The notes under the pieces were generated by a model. The model ran no database searches and was not told where the DNA came from. It saw only the letters and a program-made list of their open reading frames with translations. From contig JAURLM010000049.1 in the NCBI GenBank assembly GCA_030831265.1, positions 1 to 22,291 on the forward strand: 22,291 bases of DNA, read 5' to 3'. This DNA comes from Chloroflexota bacterium (GTDB lineage Bacteria; Chloroflexota; Dehalococcoidia; Lucifugimonadales; Lucifugimonadaceae). Numbering within the stretch: the first letter of the stretch is position 1; the number at the start of each line of letters is the position of its first letter. Of the stretch, positions 14,160-21,068 are shown piece by piece. A program made the translations under genes and the position numbers.

Positions 14160-15303
14160 CGTCTTTGTCTGCTGTCCCTGGTGAGTGGATACCCGTCACA
14201 CCATGAGTAACGGTGCTGGCCACCGTCCGTGTAACCGCGTCCGTCGCAGAGATTATTGAACTGATGGGAGAAGTAACCTGCTTGACCCGTTCCATTGGCG
14301 GTTTCACGTTGCGGGCAATGCTCTTGCCGGTCAGCAGATGCCGGAAAAAGACCCAGTAAAAGGTCCCAAGTCCTATCGCCAGCATCAGGCCGAGCACGGC
14401 GTAGTAGCCCCATCTGTATTTCAGTTCGGGCATGTTCTCAAAGTTCATGCCGTAGATACCGGCGATCAGGCTCAACGGCAGGAACACGGCTGCAACGATC
14501 GCCAGCACGCGCATCGTTTCGTTCTGCTTGATGCCGATAGACGAAAGATAAGTCGCGAGGGCGTTGTCTGCCGAATCACGAACACCTGTCGTGATGATGT
14601 CGAGCTGGATGACCTGGTCCTGGAGGTCACGGAAATACACTGCCGCATCAGCGGGAATCAACGGAAACTCAGCCCGAGATATCCGGCTGAACAGGCGCAT
14701 CTGCGGAGACATCGTGCGCTGTATGCGTATCGCAGACCGCTTCACCTGCAGGATGGTCTGAAGCAGATCACGCCCCGGGGCCTCGATCGCCTCCTGCTCC
14801 AACCCGAACGCAAGTTCACCAAGGTGATCCAGCGCAGGTAATAGCGTTTCGTGGAGCGAGTCGAGGATCGTGTAACTGAACAGGCTTGAAGGCCGTTCCA
14901 TCAGCCGCGTGTCTCGTTCGATTCTCTCAATGATCGAGTCGAGCGAGATGAGGGGAACGCGGTGGACGGTGACTACCGTGCCTTCGGCAATGAACATGGA
15001 CAATCGAGCTGTTTCGATGAACTCCTTGGTCGATGAGTAGTCGATACCGTGGACAATCAGGTACATGTGGGAACCAAAGTCGTCCGCTTTGGCAGGCTGG
15101 TGGGCGCGTGTCATGCAGTCTTCTACGGCCAACGGATGAAAGCTCATGTCATGCAGCAAGAAATCCCCGGCTGAGTAGTCCGGGTCGAAGACATCAAGCC
15201 ACAGCAGAGCTTTCTTGTCATCGCGTGCTTGCGCCAGCCGCTCTGGGCTGAGGTCACGCTCGATATTCCCGTCAGCGTTCAGGTAGAACGATCTTATTTC
15301 CAC
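14146..15303 (-). CDS. corA: CorA-family magnesium/divalent cation transporter
   Basis: The 385-residue protein has a long N-terminal cytoplasmic alpha/beta and helical domain. Two membrane helices follow, about 266-284 and 299-320, with the signature 'YGMNF' (Gly285-Met286-Asn287) at the end of the first. The loop 'ENMPEL' is the usual acidic periplasmic loop. CorA forms pentameric channels for Mg2+ and related ions. Unusually, about 65 residues follow the second membrane helix, rich in Ser/Thr/Val and ending DKDDDKK, whereas many CorA proteins stop shortly after it. The start is GTG at 15303 with a perfect AGGAGG Shine-Dalgarno (15310-15315) 6 nt upstream. It overlaps the downstream HAD gene. 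Confidence 0.92.
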   Translation of the reverse strand: MEIRSFYLNADGNIERDLSPERLAQARDDKKALLWLDVFDPDYSAGDFLLHDMSFHPLAVEDCMTRAHQPAKADDFGSHMYLIVHGIDYSSTKEFIETARLSMFIAEGTVVTVHRVPLISLDSIIERIERDTRLMERPSSLFSYTILDSLHETLLPALDHLGELAFGLEQEAIEAPGRDLLQTILQVKRSAIRIQRTMSPQMRLFSRISRAEFPLIPADAAVYFRDLQDQVIQLDIITTGVRDSADNALATYLSSIGIKQNETMRVLAIVAAVFLPLSLIAGIYGMNFENMPELKYRWGYYAVLGLMLAIGLGTFYWVFFRHLLTGKSIARNVKPPMERVKQVTSPISSIISATDAVTRTVASTVTHGVTGIHSPGTADKDDDKK

Positions 15304-15421
15304 AGGTAGCCTCCTGCGGCATGCGTATGTGATCGTCAGGCAACGGACAGACTGATTGTAGTTGGAACAAGCCTGTGAGCGGGCTGGAGTTGCGGGGCGG
15401 TGTTACGTGAACACCTGTCGG

Positions 15422-15949
15422 TTACGCGCCGGCATGTTCCCGCGCAGCAGCTATCATCTCAGCCAGCTGCACACCATCCACGCCCAGCGCAACCGCCTTC
15501 CTGGCGTCAGCCACTGAAGCCGCTTCATCACCAGCCTGCGCATAAACGACAGCGCGGTTTGCATATGCCTCGGCCCAACCAGGCCTGAGCCGTATAGCCT
15601 CGGAGTAGTCCTTCAGAGCCTTATCCAGCTCGCCCATCGCGTGACGCACGTTCCCGCGGTCAAGGTACGTGTCGGGATAAGACGGGTTCAGTCGCACCGC
15701 GGTGTCATAGTCGAACACAGCTGCGTCCAGGCTCCCCATTTCCGCAAACGACGATGCCCTGTGGTGGAACAGTTTTCCCGTTTGCGGCGAAAGCTTGATC
15801 GCCCCTGTGAACTGCTGAATCGCCTGTCGATGCTTGCCCGCATCGGCCAACTTCACACCCTGCTCGTACAGCGTTAACGCACGTTCGGGAGTGGTAAGCC
15901 GTTCATGTTTCAGCAGCCGGCTAATTTTCGCAAGGAGTGAATTCACCAT
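15422..15949 (-). CDS. TPR-repeat protein
   Basis: This 175-residue protein is almost entirely tetratricopeptide repeat. After a 20-residue basic N-terminal helix, four consecutive 34-residue units begin at Pro21, Pro55, Pro89 and Pro123. Each shows the A/G-Y-A-F spacing typical of TPRs, for example 'ALTLYEQGVKLADAGKH' and 'AYANRAVVYAQAGD'. A short helical cap closes the protein. Such units mediate protein-protein contacts; no enzymatic domain is present and the partner is unknown. No signal peptide is seen. The ATG at 15949 is preferred over the adjacent TTG at 15952. A promoter candidate lies 65 nt upstream (16014-16042). Confidence 0.87.
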   Translation of the reverse strand: MVNSLLAKISRLLKHERLTTPERALTLYEQGVKLADAGKHRQAIQQFTGAIKLSPQTGKLFHHRASSFAEMGSLDAAVFDYDTAVRLNPSYPDTYLDRGNVRHAMGELDKALKDYSEAIRLRPGWAEAYANRAVVYAQAGDEAASVADARKAVALGVDGVQLAEMIAAAREHAGA

Positions 15950-16013
15950 CAAAGACTATTACCAAGTGGGCGAGCAGTCGGTCGATTTGCCAGTGGAACG
16001 TAACGAATTTCGG

Positions 16014-16042
16014 ATTACATTTCGGTGTCAGCGGAGCGACAA
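16014..16042 (-). promoter_or_regulatory. Putative sigma-70 promoter for the TPR gene
   Basis: On the minus strand TTGTCG (16037-16042), a 17-nt spacer, and TGTAAT (16014-16019) give a 4/6 and 5/6 match at ideal spacing, 65 nt upstream of the TPR start codon. The surrounding 247-bp divergent intergenic region (15953-16199) is less GC-rich than the genes, and I see nothing else in it. Confidence 0.4.
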
Positions 16043-16199
16043 TTAAAAAGAACTGGGCATCACTTCATTTTAGAAGCCTGTCTACGGGACAGCACGCTGT
16101 CTGTGATCTCCTGTCTTCACTCTTCGTTCCAAAAACCGTACGGAAGGCTCCTCAGAACCGAATATCCATGCTGGCGGTCAGCGCAAATCAGTCCGGCCG

Positions 16200-17528
16200 G
16201 TGGCGAATCCGTTGAAACCAGACACCCAGCGCCGTAGAGCGCGCCCGATAGACAATCTCCTGAAGCAGGGACCGCGTTCAATGCGCCATCCTGTGTTTAT
16301 GCGCATCTGGCTTACGGGCACCGCCGCCTACCTTGCGCGCTTCATGGATTTCACGCTTGTGGCGTGGCTGGTTGTGCAGCGTACTGACGACGCGGCAGCG
16401 GTGGGCGCGCTCATATTCCTGCGGTTCATCTCATTCTTCCTGTTCGGCCCGTTAGTCGGCCTGATAGCGGACCGATCCCCGCGCATACGCACGCTGAGGT
16501 TCACCCAGGCCGGTGTCGCCACCACTTCCCTCATCCTCGGACTCTTGCTGCTGTTTGGTGATGTGCAGCTCTGGCAGATCTACATCTACACGTTCGTTAA
16601 CGGTGCGTTGTTCATGGTGGAGATATCGGTTCGCAGACCGTACATAAGCGCGGTTGTGGGGCCGAAGAACCTCACCGCCGCGCTTGCACTGGACATGATT
16701 TCACTGAACGTGGCGTGGTTCATCGGCGCCAATGCGGGAGGAGCACTCGTCGCCATTGTTCCCTCCGGGTACCTGTATACGGGCATTGCCTGCACATACG
16801 CGTTCAACGTGTTCTTACTCCGAGATCTGCCAATCCTGTTTCGACGTGACATGGCCGCCGGCCGCGAACCTGCCTTGAAGTCGCTCAAGAGCGGGTTCAA
16901 CTACGCCCGCAAGAACAGGCTGATTCTCGGTGGGCTGCTGGTAGTTGGCCTCAACAACTTCAGCGGCTACACGTTTGAGTCGATGGGAGCCGTGTTCGCC
17001 GCCGACGTATTCAACGCGGGGCCCGTCATGTTCGGCCTGCTGATGTCTGCACAGGGACTGGGATCGCTGGTGATGGCGGTAATCGTGGTCAAGTACGGCA
17101 AGAGGGTGAAGCGACCCGCCCTGTTCATGCTCTCCGGCGCAATGGCACAACACATAGGCTCATTCGCATTCTCGTTCGTTGGGATCGCGATGCTGGGCTT
17201 CGTCGCGCTGATGTTCCTCGGCATGGTCAGCATGATCTTCGGAATCATGCACAACACACTCGTACTGACCGCCACGCCAGACCGCGTACGAGGCCGAATC
17301 GTAGGGCTCCAGATACTGGCGATGGGCATGTTCCCGCTTGGCTCGCTAGCTGTCGGCGAACTGGGCGACGCAATCGGGCTGCAAGAAGCGGTGCGAGTGT
17401 TTTCCGGCCTCGGATTCGCGGCCTTGGTGGTTCTGGCACTGGTGATGCCGGAACTGCGAGGCAGGGTAAAGCCGCTTGATGGGACTGGAGTCTCACCAAC
17501 CGGGGAGCCAGTAACCCAGTCTGCCTGA
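16200..17528 (+). CDS. MFS transporter, EntS/MFS_3-like exporter
   Basis: The 442-residue polytopic protein has about 11-12 hydrophobic segments. It shows the MFS cytoplasmic loop between helices 2 and 3 ('GPLVGLIADRSPRIRTL'), and the second-half counterpart is weaker. The first membrane helix begins after 'MRHPVFMRIWLTGTAAYLAR', a start typical of the enterobactin-exporter-like MFS_3 group. Its substrate is unknown; drug, siderophore or metabolite efflux are possible. I give the GTG at 16200, but ATG 16281 (MRHPVFMRI) is an equally plausible start with a GGG element about 10 nt upstream. The extra 27 residues are basic and hydrophilic. The gene ends 6 nt before the convergent VOC gene. Confidence 0.88.
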   Translation: MANPLKPDTQRRRARPIDNLLKQGPRSMRHPVFMRIWLTGTAAYLARFMDFTLVAWLVVQRTDDAAAVGALIFLRFISFFLFGPLVGLIADRSPRIRTLRFTQAGVATTSLILGLLLLFGDVQLWQIYIYTFVNGALFMVEISVRRPYISAVVGPKNLTAALALDMISLNVAWFIGANAGGALVAIVPSGYLYTGIACTYAFNVFLLRDLPILFRRDMAAGREPALKSLKSGFNYARKNRLILGGLLVVGLNNFSGYTFESMGAVFAADVFNAGPVMFGLLMSAQGLGSLVMAVIVVKYGKRVKRPALFMLSGAMAQHIGSFAFSFVGIAMLGFVALMFLGMVSMIFGIMHNTLVLTATPDRVRGRIVGLQILAMGMFPLGSLAVGELGDAIGLQEAVRVFSGLGFAALVVLALVMPELRGRVKPLDGTGVSPTGEPVTQSA

Positions 17529-17534
17529 AGATGA

Positions 17535-18011
17535 CTAGTTTTCTGTAGAGCCTTCTGGTTTCGGGTGACGCTCAACCATTTCCAGCCAATTTCCGTCCGG
17601 GTCCTGGAAGTAGATGGCCATACGCGCCCAGGGGAACTCAACGTCCCGTACCTCTCGCGGCCCGAAAACATGGATGCTGAGTTGCTCCAACTTTGCACGC
17701 CATGCGGTTACATCGTCAACGACCATCGCTGCGTGCGCTGAGCCGGGTCGATTGCGGTCATACAGCCTCGGTTGCGGCTCTGCGTAGGGTTTCACGTACT
17801 CAATCAGTTCGATGGAATGGCCGTCACCGACACCAACGTATGCCATCTTCATCAGCACGTTTTCATATCCCACGACCTGCGCCAGCCAGGGGCTGGATGA
17901 CTCCGCCGGGCCGCGCTCAATCTTCATTCCCAGCACTCCCTGGTAGAAGTTGAGAGATCGTTCCAGGTTCTCCACAACGAAGCCCGTGTGGTAGATGGAT
18001 TCAACGTTCAT
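17535..18011 (-). CDS. VOC family protein (glyoxalase-like dioxygenase/lyase)
   Basis: This 158-residue two-module VOC protein keeps a complete H-E-H-E metal site. His8 is in 'IYHTGFVVENLERSL', Glu68 in 'SIELIEY', His93 in 'AHAAMVVDD', and Glu144 in 'DPDGNWLEMVE'. That set is typical of active metal-dependent VOC enzymes such as glyoxalase I or methylmalonyl-CoA epimerase relatives. The substrate is not evident. It is more canonical than, and distinct from, the tandem pair at 970-1825. ATG 18011 is chosen because homology begins there; an upstream in-frame start at 18065 would add 18 basic residues. No good Shine-Dalgarno is visible. It diverges from the histidine kinase gene across 136 bp. 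Confidence 0.88.
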   Translation of the reverse strand: MNVESIYHTGFVVENLERSLNFYQGVLGMKIERGPAESSSPWLAQVVGYENVLMKMAYVGVGDGHSIELIEYVKPYAEPQPRLYDRNRPGSAHAAMVVDDVTAWRAKLEQLSIHVFGPREVRDVEFPWARMAIYFQDPDGNWLEMVERHPKPEGSTEN

Positions 18012-18090
18012 ATGGGTGTTTACCACAATCTTATTCTGCTTTACCCGGAGTTTAATGGGTCGCAACCACAGTATCGTGAATTACAACCGA

Positions 18091-18108
18091 ACCTAACGCA
18101 GACCTAAC
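18091..18108. promoter_or_regulatory. Direct repeat ACCTAAC x2, possible regulator site
   Basis: ACCTAAC occurs at 18091-18097 and again at 18102-18108, an 11-bp period close to one helical turn, in the divergent region between the VOC gene and the histidine kinase gene. Direct repeats with this period are typical of OmpR-type response regulator sites. A 12-nt CG palindrome (18108-18119) directly follows. No regulator gene is in the window, so this remains a guess. Confidence 0.3.
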
Positions 18109-18147
18109 CGCGCGCGCGGCACACACTCAAGGCATTGACCGAGCATT

Positions 18148-19257
18148 ATGCGACAACTGCTCATACAGCTCATCCAGTCATATGTCTCACGCGCCCGCTA
18201 TCCGATCACCATCGCCTACGTACTGGTTGGAGGGATGGTATTCGCCAGTATCGAGTGGTACATCCTTGTTGACTTCGCCAACTCACTGGACGACACCATA
18301 GTCCACGCCACCGACATTGCTGAAATTGAACATACTGTCGCAACCCACACCGCGATCAATCGCTTCAGGAATATCCTGGCTTTCTCCGGACTCACTGGCT
18401 ACCTGTCGGTATCGGTGATGGTCTGGCTCTTCGAACGTGCCAACAAAATGCGTTCCCGCAGGGCTGAACTGAGCGAAAAAGCGCTGGCCGAGGTGCAACA
18501 CCTGCGTTCTATCGAGCTTGAGCGAATCCAGGCAGAGCGGGCACGGATTCTTGAGAGCGTTTCGCACGAGTTGAACACTCCGATAACCAGTGTCCTGGCA
18601 TTCAGCAGCATCCTAGAAAAGAACCGGGACAAGCAACTATCTGACAGGGATATGAAACACGTTGCAGCAGTCAAGCGAAATGCCGAACACCTGGCGTTCT
18701 TGATTAAGGACCTGATCAACTACTCTGAACTTGAGGACAGCCGATCTGTCTTGAGCAGCGACCATGTCAACATGTCAGAACTGGTAGTCGGGGTCGTGGA
18801 GTCCATTGAGCCACTTGCCGCCACCCGCGGACAGAAGCTGCAACTGGCCAGGAACGAATCAACGGGCGAAGTACACGTTGACCGGCTTCGCATCAACCAG
18901 GTCCTGATGAGCCTGCTCAACAACGCCATCAAGTATTCTCCAAACGGCAGCGTGATAGAAATCAGCGTGGAGGACGTGGACGACGGTGTTGCGGTTTCGA
19001 TAACGGACAACGGGCCGGGCATCGACCCGTTCGAACAGGACTACGTCTGGCAGCCGTTTTATCGGAGCAACAATGAATGGACGCGTGCTCAGTCTGGTAG
19101 CGGGCTGGGTCTTTCTCTGGTCCGCAAGATCATTGAAATGCACGGCGGCAGTGTTGACCTGACCAGTGAGCCGGACGCCGGGACGACCGTGCGAATCGTA
19201 TTACCGCTGGCGAACCACGCTTCTGACGGTCCGCACGAATTTTCAATGCCGGCCTGA
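18148..19257 (+). CDS. Membrane sensor histidine kinase (orphan)
   Basis: The 369-residue kinase has two N-terminal membrane helices (about 20-42 and 76-94) flanking a short extracellular loop of some 33 residues. A charged helical linker (97-135) follows, then a HisKA domain with phospho-acceptor His140 in 'SVSHELNTPITSV'. The HATPase_c domain shows N box 'LLNNAIKYSP' (Asn259), G1 'DNGPGI' (287-292), F box 'WQPFYRS', and G2 'GSGLGLSL' (317-324). All catalytic motifs are intact. The sensed signal is unknown; the small loop suggests sensing within or close to the membrane. No response regulator gene is adjacent in this window. The start codon lacks a clear Shine-Dalgarno. Confidence 0.93.
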   Translation: MRQLLIQLIQSYVSRARYPITIAYVLVGGMVFASIEWYILVDFANSLDDTIVHATDIAEIEHTVATHTAINRFRNILAFSGLTGYLSVSVMVWLFERANKMRSRRAELSEKALAEVQHLRSIELERIQAERARILESVSHELNTPITSVLAFSSILEKNRDKQLSDRDMKHVAAVKRNAEHLAFLIKDLINYSELEDSRSVLSSDHVNMSELVVGVVESIEPLAATRGQKLQLARNESTGEVHVDRLRINQVLMSLLNNAIKYSPNGSVIEISVEDVDDGVAVSITDNGPGIDPFEQDYVWQPFYRSNNEWTRAQSGSGLGLSLVRKIIEMHGGSVDLTSEPDAGTTVRIVLPLANHASDGPHEFSMPA

Positions 19258-19299
19258 GAATGGTCACAACTGCTGTTTCCGCAGGGCATCGTTATTGCT

Positions 19300-19305
19300 T
19301 AGACT
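19300..19305 (+). promoter_or_regulatory. Possible -10 box of the tRNA-Ser gene
   Basis: TAGACT lies 18 nt before the first tRNA base, with a poor -35 match (TTCCGC, 19277-19282) 17 nt upstream. Position is good, sequence match moderate. Confidence 0.25.
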
Positions 19306-19323
19306 GAAACGACGCTCATCCGC

Positions 19324-19413
19324 GGAGGGGTGGCAGAGCGGTTGAATGCGCCTGTCTTGAAAACAGGTATGTCCGCAAGGGCATCGCAGGTTCGAATCCT
19401 GTCCCCTCCGCCA
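19324..19413 (+). tRNA. tRNA-Ser (anticodon UGA), CCA encoded
   Basis: The acceptor stem GGAGGGG (19324-19330) pairs with CCCCTCC (19403-19409). The discriminator is G at 19410, as expected for serine, followed by a genomically encoded CCA (19411-19413). The anticodon arm is CCTGT-CTTGAAA-ACAGG (19351-19367), with anticodon TGA at 19358-19360. A long variable arm (GTCCGCAAGGGC region) marks a class II tRNA, and the T arm contains the GGTTCGAATCC loop. It decodes UCA and related serine codons. Confidence 0.97.
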
Positions 19414-19501
19414 TTTCACCACACTGCACTCCTGTCCACATACCGTGTTGCCCTGGCCATTCTCTCGCTTAAGCCAGCGCTGCATCTCACCGAATTCACC
19501 G

Positions 19502-20473
19502 CTACAGCGCCGGGCCAAGTATGTTCCAGTAAGCGTTCATGCCAATCTGTGCGATGGCGGCCGCGGCCACCACGCCGTAGAACACCAGGACGCCCCGCCT
19601 CTGATTGCCGGACTGGATGAGCCGTGCCCAGCTGAACACCATGCCTACGGACAGCAAGGCACTGGTAATTGCCAGCACCGAAACAGGTGCCGCAAACGGA
19701 ATTTCAGGACCCAGTCCGTCGGCATCGGCCACGAGCAGGTAGCCCAGTGTGACGATCAGGCCCATCAGTGATAGCAAGTTGACCACACTCGCACCGGTCA
19801 GCACGAGATGCGCGAACGCTGGTGTTCGCCTATTGAACGCCAACATGACCCCAATCACCAGCCCGGCAACCGAGGCCACCACCAGCAAAGCAAGGATCGG
19901 CAGGTGAAGTCCGGCTGAGACGTGCCACGGCCGCACCTGTTCACCGGTGCCGTGCCACACCAGCTCGTCGGAAAAACCATCCACCCGTTCTGAAGTGATC
20001 GGATCGCCGACCCGGATTGATGGAGAGTTCACCCACGTTACCAGCGTGTCAGCAAGTCCAGGAGACAACTCGCCAGTCTCAGTCTGTGTCACATGCCCTG
20101 CACCGGGAAACACCACGACCTGGCTGTCAGGGTGGCCACCCGCGCCGATAATGTCACGCGTTACCTTGAACGTCTCGGCAGACGGAGTGGTGCCATCTGC
20201 GCCGCCCAGTACAAGCAACACTGGCTCATCAATCCGGTGCAGGTCATCTGCCGGGTCGGCATACGGGTCAAGATGGATGAACCAGAAGTACATTTCGTTC
20301 AGCGGAATCGTCCCGGAAGAAAGGAACCCGCGTGCGCTGTAAAGCATCTGGGTGGCCTTGATCGCCGTGGCGACTGCACGCTCTGAATAGCCGCGGCCCG
20401 CCAGTTCGTTCCCGATGCCCCACGCCTCCTGCATGGCAAACGGCACTGCACTGCATCCCAGCTCCGGCTGCAT
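19502..20473 (-). pseudogene. N-terminally truncated membrane-anchored alpha/beta-hydrolase
   Basis: The 323-residue frame carries the second half of an alpha/beta-hydrolase. A cap-like helical part 'EAWGIGNELAGRGYSERA' comes first. 'EPVLLVLGGADGTTPSAE' then supplies the acid Asp93, and 'VVVFPGAGHVTQTE' the His127. A C-terminal block of four membrane helices follows (about 190-212, 224-250, 260-285, 296-316). The nucleophile elbow GxSxG and the oxyanion strand that should precede residue 1 are missing. Upstream the same frame meets a stop within about 30 nt, and no other minus-strand frame supplies them. A strong GGAGGTGA plus GTG (20528-20512) exists just upstream, but in a different frame. 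I read it as a gene that lost its 5' part. A short functional membrane protein, or an assembly error, is an alternative. Confidence 0.65.
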
Positions 20474-20511
20474 TCGCAGGTATGTGCAATGTCCAACTCA
20501 TGAAACTGCTT

Positions 20512-20528
20512 CACGACGGTTCACCTCC
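20512..20528 (-). promoter_or_regulatory. Strong Shine-Dalgarno and GTG start not in frame with the hydrolase
   Basis: On the minus strand GGAGGTGA (20521-20528) is followed after 6 nt by GTG (20514-20512). The frame it opens runs 71 codons, begins VKQFHELDIAHT, is Cys/Arg-rich, and ends inside the hydrolase. It is offset from the hydrolase frame, so a frameshift or deletion would be needed to join them. Confidence 0.4.
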
Positions 20529-20938
20529 GTTGTTCGGTATGTGTCCCGTGCAAATTTGGCTACGCTACTAGTGTCCTGCGCACAGGGTCAAAGCAGCCGC
20601 TCGTCGTATGTAGAGTGCGTGATGAGCGAACAGTTCGAGTGCGTTTGAATAGGGCCGCCGATTTTGCACCGAAGCCGCTCGAACCGAAGCTGGCATATCC
20701 CAAAGTGACGACAATGCACTTTCTACTTGCGCCGAGTCACGTTCCTCCGAGATTGGCAGGACTTGCTCACGAGGCTGAAACGATGTTGTCACTTGTTTCC
20801 GACACGACCTTGATTTCGGAGTTACACTGAGCCAGTTTGCACCTCCAGATGACGGAATCTGCCCGTGTAAATCTCCCCTGATGCCTGAGAACCTTCTGCT
20901 TTGCGGATTGCTCATCCGTAACGCAAGCAAGACCCGTC

Positions 20939-21009
20939 GCGGAGAAGCACCCTGGCTCAACAAACAGATACCCAGAACACCCGCTCGGATCGCGAGCGGA
21001 GAAGCACCC
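20939..21009 (+). repeat. 14-bp direct repeat with 57-bp period
   Basis: GCGGAGAAGCACCC occurs exactly at 20939-20952 and 20996-21009. The 57-bp offset is a multiple of three, so in the exporter reading frame both copies give Arg-Arg-Ser-Thr. It may be a coding repeat in an N-terminal extension or a regulatory repeat. Confidence 0.45.
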
Positions 21010-21068
21010 GTATCCGCATTTCGGACTCTGGCCCAACCGGCGCAGGTGCAATCTGGCGTATCGCAACG

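Larger units (their letters stand above)
20474..21068. other. About 600 bp without a convincing gene
   Basis: This stretch lies between the truncated hydrolase and the ABC exporter start. Frames on both strands are open for up to 174 codons, but none resembles a protein or has a good start. It contains a strong minus-strand Shine-Dalgarno with GTG (20512-20528), and the 14-base direct repeat at 20939-20952 and 20996-21009. The exporter frame itself is open back to 20922 without a canonical start. The missing 5' part of the hydrolase gene is not found here. Confidence 0.55.

Noticed and set aside
19324..19413. tRNA-Ser as an integration (attachment) site
   Set aside because: No integrase gene and no duplicate of the tRNA 3' end was seen in the window.
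19330..19620. Plus-strand frame of 96 codons and the opposing minus-strand frame at 19264-19518
   Set aside because: Both run through the tRNA-Ser gene. 'MAERLNAPVLKTG' and, on the other strand, 'RRGQDSNLRCP' are classic spurious translations of tRNA sequence.
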